The notes under the pieces were generated by a model that had not been told where the DNA came from, searched no databases, and saw nothing but the letters and a program-made list of their open reading frames with translations. From the NCBI GenBank assembly GCA_022825185.1, contig JAJDYK010000106.1, positions 1 through 13,679 of the forward strand: DNA of 13,679 nt, given 5' to 3'. The translations under genes were made by a program, and so were the position numbers. The stretch is from Candidatus Latescibacterota bacterium (GTDB lineage: Bacteria; Latescibacterota; UBA2968; UBA8231). This document shows, in pieces, positions 1 to 6,515 of the stretch. Each line of letters starts with the position of its first letter. The stretch's first letter is position 1.

Positions 1-225
1 GATGCGCTCGTCGTCTAGGAGGGTACACAGCCGCTCGCGGTGCTCGATGGGGCCGCCGAACATGGTGCGCTTGCTGCCGTCGTGTTGCGCGCCATTGCCG
101 TGGGCTTGGATGGAGAGTTCAAACTCCTCGGTGATCGAGGCGATCTCGTCGGCGGTAAAGATCTGCGGAAAGTAGAGGTAGCCGAAGGTCTTAAAGAAGC
201 GAATCTGCGTGGGCGAAAGTTCCAT
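1..225 (-). CDS. Phytanoyl-CoA dioxygenase (PhyH) family protein, N-terminal part, cut by window edge
   Basis: Reading leftward from the ATG at 223-225, 75 codons stay open to the window edge. The protein starts MELSPTQIRFFKTFGYLYFP and continues with a helix rich in acidic residues (TADEIASITEEFE). This is the usual opening of PhyH-family non-haem iron, 2-oxoglutarate-dependent oxygenases: a 'FxxxGYLxxPxxFxxxEI' strand and helix. The HxD and distal His that bind iron lie beyond the window and cannot be checked. A GGAG lies about 10 bases before the start, a rather long spacing. The family hydroxylates small organic acids, acyl chains or natural products; the substrate here is unknown. It is the second PhyH member in the window; the other is at 10187-10918. 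The family call rests on the N-terminus alone. Confidence 0.75.
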   Translation of the reverse strand, partial: MELSPTQIRFFKTFGYLYFPQIFTADEIASITEEFELSIQAHGNGAQHDGSKRTMFGGPIEHRERLCTLLDDERI

Positions 226-303
226 GTGGGATCGTCTCCGGGCTTCGGCGCGAGCTCAGCCGAACGGTTAGAGGCGTCACGGAAAATACCGCTTCTGCGC
301 CGG

Positions 304-552
304 TCAGCCAAGAGGTTCGATGGAAGCGATCTCCATGGTGCGTAGGTACTCGCAGAGGGCGCGACCGTCTAAGGGCAGGTCGAGCACGTCGGAAAAGGGC
401 CACATGTCCCCTGCGAGGAAGTCGATAGCCGTTTGCCGCTCTTGGTTGCAATCGGTGGTCTGCATGTCTTTGACGGCTTGGATGATGACGGCGGCCGCGA
501 GCCGCCGGTGGCCGTCAAACCGGGCGCGATAGGTCGTTTTTTTTGTCTTCAT
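304..552 (-). CDS. Small hypothetical protein (82 aa)
   Basis: An 82-residue protein with a basic start (MKTKKTTYRARFDGHRRLAA), a helix (AAAVIIQAVKDMQ) and an acidic/aromatic second half containing FLAGDMWPFSDVLDL. The pattern of a helix, an 'RQTAIDFLAGD' segment, an aromatic, then 'DGRALCEYL' resembles small proteins often seen in phage or mobile DNA, where a residue-poor helix is followed by 'FL-x(4)-F-x(3)-L-x(2)-D'. I cannot name a family. No transmembrane segment or signal peptide is visible. It starts 16 bases after the stop of the truncated transporter fragment, with no clear Shine-Dalgarno sequence in the AT-rich gap, and ends 78 bases before the PhyH gene. The amino-acid pattern looks like real protein rather than an antisense shadow, but the function is unknown. 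Confidence 0.6.
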   Translation of the reverse strand: MKTKKTTYRARFDGHRRLAAAVIIQAVKDMQTTDCNQERQTAIDFLAGDMWPFSDVLDLPLDGRALCEYLRTMEIASIEPLG

Positions 553-568
553 CTGTTTTTCGCTTTAG

Positions 569-928
569 CTAGAGATGGTATATAACGCCCGAAGTGCCAC
601 TGAGTTTCACAGGTATAATGAAAATCGCCGCGATTTCGAGGGCGACCACCGACCCGTGCTGGCGGACGAACGATTCCGCGCTCATACCGCTAAACAGCAG
701 CGACTCATTGGCGGTAAGCGCGGTTTTTTTAAGCAGGGTCGTCAAGTCGCTGGCGAGGCCAAAGACCAACGAGCGAATGGCTGGTTGCAGCAGGATGGCG
801 GCCAGCAGGAGTTGGAGTACCGTGGCTACGCCAATGGTTTTCCAGGGAATGGAGCGAGTGCGGTGGCCGCTGAGATAGGCTATGGCGAGGAGAACAAAGT
901 AACCTAAGGCACTGTGGACGATTAACAT
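569..928 (-). pseudogene. Truncated N-terminal fragment of a NupC/CNT-type nucleoside transporter
   Basis: The 119 residues match the start of concentrative nucleoside transporters. A first hydrophobic helix (VHSALGYFVLLAIAYLSG) is followed by the typical 'R.IPWKTI' turn and a second helix (VLQLLLAAILLQP). Next comes the amphipathic segment with ANESLLFSG and then a hydrophobic stretch ending SGVIYHL, where NupC proteins normally continue with '...LYHLGI'. A TAG stop ends it there. Complete family members run to roughly 400 residues with the nucleoside- and sodium-binding core downstream. That core is absent here, and the next gene begins 16 bases later. The most likely reading is a remnant of a transporter whose 3' two thirds were deleted. 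A small stand-alone membrane protein is possible but less likely. The start is the ATG at 926-928, with a weak ribosome-binding site. Confidence 0.7.
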
Positions 929-982
929 AACATCTTAAGAAATAAAGGGTAAAACCGAGAAAAGTCAACCGCCCGCGCGCCT

Positions 983-1633
983 TCAGCCGAGGGCGTTGAG
1001 GGTGCGTTGGACGACCGAGTGCAGGGGGCCGTCGGTCGGAATGCGGACGGCCCCGACCCAGACGGGAAGGTTGCCGAGGGCCTGAGCGAGATGGGCAAAG
1101 TACGAAGCGTCGGCGCGGGAGCCGCGACTGGCCATGCGGGTGCGCCAGATGTCCAAGGGCGGTGGGTCGAGATGGAGGACGGAAAGGGTGGCTGGGGCGA
1201 TGTTTGCGGCTAGGTCTTCCCAGAGGGTGTCCACGCCTAGTTCGGGGCCAAAGCCGCCGACGAGAAGAACTTGGCGAGTGCCGACGAGGTTAGTGCAAGC
1301 TGCGGCGAGGACGCTGGCGTATTCTAGGGGACGGAGCTTTTGCCAGTAGTGTGGAGCGCCGTAGGCCGCGTCGGGCGCGTCGCCTCGCAGCGCGGCCGCT
1401 TCGAGGATGAAGCCCGCGGCCGTTTGGTCTTTGTCGAGGAGAAAGGTGTTGGGGCAGAGCGCGAGGAGTGCTCGGGCGACGGCGGTTTTGCCAACTGCGG
1501 GCGGACCGCCCAAGACCACGAGACGGGAAGACGGACTGCCGGGACGGGCGGCTTGCAGGAGGGCTGTTACGGTGGGGCCGGGGTCGGGTGCGGACTCTGC
1601 GTAGCCGCCGCCCAAGTGGGCCACATCCGTCAC
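983..1633 (-). CDS. P-loop NTPase, kinase-like (AAA_33 / zeta-toxin-like fold)
   Basis: I place the start at the GTG 1631-1633, giving 216 residues. The bases GTGA there are shared between this start and the stop of the upstream SDR gene, a classic coupled overlap; a longer reading to 1699 would run through that gene. The Walker A motif is clear at residues 42-50 (GGPPAVGKT). It is followed by LLDKDQ (66-70), where this kinase-like family places its substrate-side Asp. A 'LRPLEYASVL' helix and a lid-like region with RMASRG come later. The strand that usually reads 'VVLDAPF' reads LLVGGF here, so the Walker-B-type Asp is missing. Related proteins are small-molecule or nucleoside kinases of unknown substrate. 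A toxin role is not supported: there is no antitoxin gene alongside. The protein appears to be cytoplasmic. Confidence 0.75.
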   Translation of the reverse strand: MTDVAHLGGGYAESAPDPGPTVTALLQAARPGSPSSRLVVLGGPPAVGKTAVARALLALCPNTFLLDKDQTAAGFILEAAALRGDAPDAAYGAPHYWQKLRPLEYASVLAAACTNLVGTRQVLLVGGFGPELGVDTLWEDLAANIAPATLSVLHLDPPPLDIWRTRMASRGSRADASYFAHLAQALGNLPVWVGAVRIPTDGPLHSVVQRTLNALG

Positions 1634-2364
1634 GGCGAGGGCGCGCCGCGGTCTTGGGGCTCCCAGCCGACGAGTTCTTTGGCGTTGGCCAGATCCCACT
1701 TTTTGTCCGCGCCCAGTGAGACTCCGTAGATGATGCCGAATTGGGGCCGGGGGGCCTCGATGCAGCAGGCGGTTAGTTCGGAGACATCACGGGCGCTGAG
1801 CCAGCGGTTTTCGCCGGGGGGATAGGTGCTGTTGACTTCCTCGGTGTCCGGGTAGTTGGCGATGCGGAGGCAGTAAGAGGAGATGCCGTACTCGTCGTAG
1901 TAGAAGCGGCCGAGGGCCTCGCCGAAGGCCTTGCTGACGCCGTACATGCTGTCGGGGCGGATCGGCATCTCAGGGGTAGTGTAAATACCTTCCTTCTCGT
2001 AGAAGCCCGTTACGTGGTTGGTGCTGGCAAAGACGACGACCGGGACCTTGTTAATGCGGGCGGCTTCAAAGATGTTGTAGGTGCCCTGGATGTTGGTCTC
2101 CATGATCATCTGGTTGTAGCGCGTGCGCGGATAGCCCCGCTGGACGATGGCGATGCCGAGGTGGACGATGGTGTCGATGCCTTCGCAGGCCTCGACCATG
2201 TTCTCGAAGTTGGCGAGGTCGGAGACCACGATCTCGTCGTTTGGTTCGACCTCGGGGATGTTGCGGTGGAAGAGCAGGCGGAAGTCGTAGCGGTCTTTGA
2301 GGTGGCGGCGCAGGCCGGACCCGACTTTGCCGGCGGCGCCGGTGATGAAAAGTTTCTTCTTCAT
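1630..2364 (-). CDS. NAD-dependent epimerase/dehydratase, uronate-dehydrogenase-like extended SDR
   Basis: A 244-residue extended short-chain dehydrogenase. Visible landmarks are the NAD-binding glycine motif TGAAGKVGSG (residues 8-17), the adenine-pocket Asp in VVSDLANF (near residue 49), VHLG (67-70), and FASTNHVTGFY (112-122). The catalytic Tyr141 and Lys145 lie in YGVSKAFGE. The 'NHVxGFY' stretch, the RIAN segment (167-170) and the late 'WLSARDV' are shared with uronate dehydrogenases, which oxidise the C1 of hexuronates to aldarolactones with NAD. The exact sugar is not settled by sequence. A strong Shine-Dalgarno sequence (GAGGAAGGG) lies 7 bases before the ATG. Its stop overlaps the kinase-like gene downstream, so the two are probably translated together. 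A candidate promoter lies about 43 bases upstream. Confidence 0.85.
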   Translation of the reverse strand: MKKKLFITGAAGKVGSGLRRHLKDRYDFRLLFHRNIPEVEPNDEIVVSDLANFENMVEACEGIDTIVHLGIAIVQRGYPRTRYNQMIMETNIQGTYNIFEAARINKVPVVVFASTNHVTGFYEKEGIYTTPEMPIRPDSMYGVSKAFGEALGRFYYDEYGISSYCLRIANYPDTEEVNSTYPPGENRWLSARDVSELTACCIEAPRPQFGIIYGVSLGADKKWDLANAKELVGWEPQDRGAPSP

Positions 2365-2406
2365 GTCCCTTCCTCGTGTTTGGCGGCGTCTGCGGAGTCG
2401 CGGTCT

Positions 2407-2435
2407 ATACTATTTGCTTGAGCTGCGGGGCGCAA
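2407..2435 (-). promoter_or_regulatory. Candidate sigma-70-type promoter of the SDR-kinase unit
   Basis: On the minus strand, TTGCGC (2430-2435) and TAGTAT (2407-2412) are separated by exactly 17 bases, about 43 bases before the SDR start. The match to consensus is partial: 3 of 6 at -35 and 4 of 6 at -10. The assignment therefore rests mainly on spacing and position. The rest of the 137-base gap 2365-2501 contains the SDR ribosome-binding site. I see no clear terminator for the receptor gene that ends at 2502. Confidence 0.35.
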
Positions 2436-2501
2436 GTCGTTTGAGGTAAAGCAGACGCTGGGGTTGCACGCCACCTAGATTCTCGTCCCTTCGCGCTTCG
2501 C

Positions 2502-5069
2502 TTAGAAAGAAACAGTCGCGGTCATTGAAACCGTCCGCGGCGCGCCGAGCCAGGCCGCGTTCTCGGTGATGGCGGACAGATAGGCCCTGTCGAGCAGATT
2601 GTTGGCCACGAGCGAGAACTCCGTCGAGCGGAGCAAGGGATCGAGTGCCTCGCCTGAGAAACTGACATACGCGTCCACCAGCCAATAGGCGTCCGTGTAC
2701 CATTCCGCCGTCAGGCTGACGCGCCGCGACGATGTGTACTTGGCCGTCAGTCCCGTGCGGACAGGTCCGGTCCGATCGAGCGAGACGACCCACAGCCGGT
2801 CCGGTACGCCGGTGACGTCGGTCCCCGCAACGATGTTCTGGCTTTCGTCGACGAGGGGATCACCGCTTCCGATATACTCCGAGTCGTTGAATGTATAGGC
2901 CGTGTACAAGGATATCTGCTGCGGCATCTGCACCGTTGCCGAGAATTCGAAGCCCTTCGTTTGGAGGCCGCCGGCGTTGAAATAGGCACCGCCGCCCGGG
3001 ATGAGGTAGTTGGGACCGGCGGCCGTCGTCGGGCCGAGGTAGAAGATCCGGTTCTCGAAGTCGATGGTGTACCACGTGGCACCCAGCGCCAGCCGTTCCC
3101 CCGCGTACTGCAGCCCGACGTCGATGTTCGACGCGGTCTCGGGCTCAAGCAGATCTAGGCTCCGGCCCGGCACCTCGAGGAGCGTAGCGCTGATCGCCCT
3201 AAAGTTCTCCGAATAGCCGGCGAACAGGTCGAGGCCCTCGACCGGCGTCTCGTATGTGATGCCGCCGGAGAAGAGCAGATCCGAATCCGAATTGACCTCT
3301 AGGTCCGGGCCGACATTGAACTGGTCTTCGCGCGACACGCCGACCAAGAACTGCTTGACGCCGCCGCTCAGGGACAACGGGCCGGCGAAGATCGTCTCCT
3401 CGGCGTACCACTTGAAGATATGTTGCGGGAAATCCCACTCATACTGGTGCCAGTAGGCCTGCTCGTTCCAGTCGAAGCTGAGCGTCGGATCCAGCATCTG
3501 ATGCCAGTCGCGGCCCAGGTGCCGCCGCGAATCCTCGTACCAGATGCCAGTGCGCAGTGTGCTGCCGGCAGTGCCAATGGTGGTGAACCACTCCTCGTCG
3601 AGCGTCACGCCGACGCGGTCCTTCCCGTAGTGGCTGTGGCGGTACGACTGCACCGCAGTAGCATCCGGGTGGCACGCAGGGTCAACCTCTGGGCCGCCCG
3701 ATCCGTAGTAGTTGTAGATGTAGGACGACGTGCACCCGGCGACCGGCCCGACTGCGACGCCGTCCCGGTTCACGAAGCGAATCAGTCCAAGCTGGGTGCC
3801 GCCTTGCACGGGTGCGAGGCCCATCAGCTCCGATTCTGGGCCACCGCCGTCGTCGGTGACATCGACGATGTAGGGGGGCAGCCAATCGCCGCGCCCCCGG
3901 TTGCGATGGAAATAGAGTCCGCCGCTCATGGATAGGGCGTCGAGCGACCAGTCCGCCTTCAGGTAGGCCAAGGTGTTGTTCCGCCGGGTCTGCCAGCCGG
4001 GCCGGTAGAACTGATTCAGGTACGGGACACCGGGCCAGTCGCCCACCAAGCGGTCCCAGCGCGGGTTCGCCCTGAAGTTGGCTTCGCTGTAGAGCCGCTG
4101 GTAGGCGTCCTCGTGGATGCTGTCGTATGAGAGGTAGCTCGTAAGGTCAAGGCGTCCGTGCGACGAGACCAGCTTGGCGGCGACGTGCTCCCGCTCGTTC
4201 CGCGCGGAGCCCTGCATCCAATCGGTCGATTCTTGGCGGACTGCGGCGATCCAAGCGCGCGTCTCACTGCCGAACAACGGTCCAGTGTCGAGGCGCATGT
4301 AGAGCCGCTGGCCTTCGTTTTCGCCGATGGTGGTTGACGCAGTGTAGGTCCGCTCGCTCGCCGGATCGTCCGTCAAGTAGTTGAAGGTGCCGCCCAGCGC
4401 CTCGACCGAGCGGGAGGCGATATCGGCCGTCCCTTGCGACACCTCGACGCCGCCGAGGTTCATTGGGTCGATGAACCGGTTGGCCTTGGCACCGCTGAAG
4501 TAGTCGGATGTACCGTTGGGGAACCCATCGATGGTCGTGCCGATCTGCGCCTCGCTGATGGTCACTTGGAAACCGCGCACGGCGACGTTGCTCGACCAGT
4601 CGTCGAAGCCGTATGCATCGCCCTCCTGGATGGATACCCCGGGCAGGTTATCGACCACCGACGTCACGCTGGTGATGTTCGACTGCTGCAGGATCATCGG
4701 CTCGGCGACGACGTTGCTCGCGAAGATCCGAGGCTCCTCGGCAACGACGCTGATTCCCTCAAGTCCGACGACGCTCGGTTCCAAGCGTACATCAAGCGTG
4801 GTGACGCCCGGACTTATCGTCAGCCGCTTTGTCTGGAATCCCACAAAGGAAAAAACCAGCATGTCCTCTAGAGATCGAAGGTCAATCGAATAAGCCCCAT
4901 CCTGGTCTGTCATCGTCCCGATGTATGTGCCCTCAATGACAACCGTTGCGCCCGGTAAGGCATCACCGGTTTCATCCGAGACCACGGTACCTGAAACCGC
5001 AATCTGCCCATGAGCATCTTGGGCTAGTTGCACGACGAAGATGACGGCAAGGGTACGGACGAATTTCAT
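2502..5069 (-). CDS. TonB-dependent outer-membrane receptor with N-terminal carboxypeptidase-regulatory-like domain
   Basis: An 855-residue receptor. Residues 1-22 form a signal peptide (MKFVRTLAVIFVVQLAQDAHGQ). Residues 23-100 are a CarboxypepD-reg-like beta domain: VSGTVVSDETGDALPGATV, then GTMTDQDGAYSI. A TonB-box-like linker lies near GISVVAEEP (105-113). The plug domain follows, with NLPGVSIQEG (141-150), NVAVRGFQ (161-168), DGFPNGTSDY and GGVEVSQGTADI (206-217). The rest is a beta-barrel that ends in SMTATVSF; a C-terminal Phe is the usual signal for outer-membrane assembly. Two cysteines (AGCTSS and DPACHPD) lie in one likely surface loop and could form a disulfide. No SusD-like partner is nearby, so this is not a standard glycan-utilisation pair. 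The ligand is unknown. A strong AGGAGGT lies 8 bases before the ATG. The MFS gene lies 85 bases upstream in the same direction. Confidence 0.93.
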   Translation of the reverse strand: MKFVRTLAVIFVVQLAQDAHGQIAVSGTVVSDETGDALPGATVVIEGTYIGTMTDQDGAYSIDLRSLEDMLVFSFVGFQTKRLTISPGVTTLDVRLEPSVVGLEGISVVAEEPRIFASNVVAEPMILQQSNITSVTSVVDNLPGVSIQEGDAYGFDDWSSNVAVRGFQVTISEAQIGTTIDGFPNGTSDYFSGAKANRFIDPMNLGGVEVSQGTADIASRSVEALGGTFNYLTDDPASERTYTASTTIGENEGQRLYMRLDTGPLFGSETRAWIAAVRQESTDWMQGSARNEREHVAAKLVSSHGRLDLTSYLSYDSIHEDAYQRLYSEANFRANPRWDRLVGDWPGVPYLNQFYRPGWQTRRNNTLAYLKADWSLDALSMSGGLYFHRNRGRGDWLPPYIVDVTDDGGGPESELMGLAPVQGGTQLGLIRFVNRDGVAVGPVAGCTSSYIYNYYGSGGPEVDPACHPDATAVQSYRHSHYGKDRVGVTLDEEWFTTIGTAGSTLRTGIWYEDSRRHLGRDWHQMLDPTLSFDWNEQAYWHQYEWDFPQHIFKWYAEETIFAGPLSLSGGVKQFLVGVSREDQFNVGPDLEVNSDSDLLFSGGITYETPVEGLDLFAGYSENFRAISATLLEVPGRSLDLLEPETASNIDVGLQYAGERLALGATWYTIDFENRIFYLGPTTAAGPNYLIPGGGAYFNAGGLQTKGFEFSATVQMPQQISLYTAYTFNDSEYIGSGDPLVDESQNIVAGTDVTGVPDRLWVVSLDRTGPVRTGLTAKYTSSRRVSLTAEWYTDAYWLVDAYVSFSGEALDPLLRSTEFSLVANNLLDRAYLSAITENAAWLGAPRTVSMTATVSF

Positions 5070-5154
5070 GAGACGAGACCTCCTGCGATTAGGTAAGAAT
5101 ACCTATATCTATAACAAATTTTGGGAGGGCGCGTGAAGCGAAAGCACTAGCCTC
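5070..5154 (-). promoter_or_regulatory. AT-rich leader of the TonB receptor gene: ribosome-binding site, candidate promoter, small inverted repeat
   Basis: The 85 bases between the MFS stop and the receptor start are far AT-richer than the flanks. On the minus strand a TATAGA (-10-like) follows TTCACG at an 18-base distance. Just after it lies an inverted repeat at 5091-5104 (AGGTA, 4-base spacer, TACCT), followed by the AGGAGGT ribosome-binding site. This suggests the receptor has its own promoter and possibly an operator, rather than only read-through from the MFS gene. The promoter elements are imperfect. Confidence 0.4.
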
Positions 5155-6414
5155 TCATTTGGCCGAGCGCTGAGCCGTCAGCGACGCGAGGCTGCCCAAG
5201 TTTCTCAGCGAGGGAAAAAGGCCCGTCCAAGCGGCGACGACTAGCAACGTGCCGATGCCGCCGCTGACGACGGAGAAGACCGGGTTGAAGAGCTGGGCTA
5301 CCAGCCCGGACTCAAAGCCGCCGATCTCGTTGGACGCGCCGACGAAGATGGCAGAGACGGCTTGGACCCGGCCCCGCATCTCGTTGGGCGTGCCCATCTG
5401 CGAGATGACGCGGCGGATGACCATGCTGACGTTGTCGAAGGCGCCGGTCAGCGCCAGCATCAGCAGCGAGAACCAGAAGTTTTGCGAGAGGCCAAAGAGA
5501 ATGGTCGCCACGCCAAAGCCGGCCACGCACCAGAGTAGGGTTTTGCCAGAGCGGCGGATCGGCGGCAGATGGGCGATGGCCAAGGCGGTGATGGTAGCAC
5601 CGATGGCCGGGGCCGCGACCAGCCAGCCGAGCGCGGCTTCGGGTGCGAGGCCGACGGAGCTGAGGTCGATGATCTCGCGGGCGAAGATGGGCAAGAGGTA
5701 CACTGCGCCGCCTAAGAGGACGGCGAAGAGATCGAGCGAGATCGCGCCGAGTAGGAGCGGCTGGTCGCGGACGAAGCGCAGCCCAACGGCAATTTGCGCG
5801 AACATATTGCCCCCTTGGATGCGCGGAGCGGGCGGCAAGATCATGGTGCTGAGGAAGAGGATGAAGGCCGCGGAGGAAATGGCGCTGAGGACATAGGCGG
5901 CTTGGAGGTTGAAGGCGATGACAAAACCGCCGATGGCCGGTCCGGCAATGCCGATGATCTGCTGCAAGCTGGTTGCCCACTTGGCGGCATTTTCAAAGAG
6001 CGCGTCCGGGACTAGCAAGGGCGCGATGGCCCGTTGTGCAGGCCAGCCTAGGCGGAGGAAGGACGAGTCCAAAAAAAGCAGCACGTACATCCAGTAGGTT
6101 GGCATCTGGTACCAGCTAAAGACGGCCAAGCCCAGCGAGGCAAGTGTTGCACCGGCTAGACTGAGCATCATCAGCTTGCGGCGGTCGAAGACGTCGGCTA
6201 GATACCCGGCCGGCAGGGTCAACAGCAGCATGGGGATGGCTTGGACGAGGCCGACCATGCCGAGGGAGAGCGCCTGGCCGGTGCGGTCGTACACCTCCCA
6301 ACCGATGGCTAAACCTTGGGCGGCCGTACCCATCCGCACCAGTGAGGAGGCGATGAGATAGCGCCGGAAGAGCGGGACGCGCAGACTGGAATAGGGATCG
6401 TGTCTTTTGTGCAA
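5155..6414 (-). CDS. MFS transporter, EntS-like (MFS_3 family)
   Basis: A 419-residue membrane protein with about 12 hydrophobic segments. It opens with SSLRVPLFRRYLIASSLVRMG, the usual entry of the EntS/MFS_3 exporters ('LR-x-x-x-FRR-x-x'). The MFS loop-2/3 signature appears as GYLADVFDRRK (70-80), and a second, degenerate copy lies in the C-terminal half (RRVISQMGTPNEMRGRVQAV), typical of this family. EntS relatives export enterobactin or other small molecules, and many members are uncharacterised. The start is a TTG at 6412-6414: an in-frame stop lies seven codons upstream and the next ATG would remove the first helix. No Shine-Dalgarno sequence is visible, so translation may be weak. The TonB receptor follows in the same direction, which invites a siderophore or small-molecule traffic role, but no biosynthesis genes are present. 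Confidence 0.88.
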   Translation of the reverse strand: MHKRHDPYSSLRVPLFRRYLIASSLVRMGTAAQGLAIGWEVYDRTGQALSLGMVGLVQAIPMLLLTLPAGYLADVFDRRKLMMLSLAGATLASLGLAVFSWYQMPTYWMYVLLFLDSSFLRLGWPAQRAIAPLLVPDALFENAAKWATSLQQIIGIAGPAIGGFVIAFNLQAAYVLSAISSAAFILFLSTMILPPAPRIQGGNMFAQIAVGLRFVRDQPLLLGAISLDLFAVLLGGAVYLLPIFAREIIDLSSVGLAPEAALGWLVAAPAIGATITALAIAHLPPIRRSGKTLLWCVAGFGVATILFGLSQNFWFSLLMLALTGAFDNVSMVIRRVISQMGTPNEMRGRVQAVSAIFVGASNEIGGFESGLVAQLFNPVFSVVSGGIGTLLVVAAWTGLFPSLRNLGSLASLTAQRSAK

Positions 6415-6515
6415 ATCAGTAGTGGTGTTAGTTATAGGCGAAGTGCGAGTTTGCTAAATTACCGATGTGCTTCTGACTAGCGCCAGTGGCACATTGTCGA
6501 GAAAGGAAGTTTACA
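6415..6515. promoter_or_regulatory. Divergent intergenic region between MFS and aminotransferase genes
   Basis: This 101-base region must contain the start signals for both flanking genes. It is AT-richer than the coding DNA. On the plus strand, TTGCTA near 6452 could be a -35 element, but the -10 candidate 17 bases on is poor. GAAAGGAAG just before 6510 is a good ribosome-binding site for the aminotransferase. I see no strong inverted repeat. Confidence 0.3.

Noticed and set aside
983..1633. Zeta-toxin type toxin-antitoxin system
   Set aside because: The P-loop fold is similar, but no antitoxin gene is adjacent and the gene is coupled to a metabolic SDR.
1634..1699. Longer N-terminus for the kinase-like protein
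   Set aside because: The extension is Arg-rich and would overlap the SDR gene by 70 bases. The GTGA overlap at 1630-1633 gives a natural start.
2014..2421. Plus-strand open frame of 135 codons opposite the SDR gene
   Set aside because: It is antisense to a protein with clear SDR motifs, its translation is low-complexity (Val/Asp-rich), and it has no ribosome-binding site.
3420..3935. Plus-strand open frame of 171 codons inside the TonB receptor gene
   Set aside because: It is an antisense shadow of high-GC codon use in the receptor. No motif is recognisable.
5249..5896. Plus-strand open frame of 215 codons opposite the MFS gene
   Set aside because: The translation is rich in Arg, Pro and Ser with no domain, while the other strand encodes a complete MFS protein.
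6486..6515. Upstream GTG start for the aminotransferase
   Set aside because: The added ten residues are not family-like, and the good ribosome-binding site fits the ATG at 6516.
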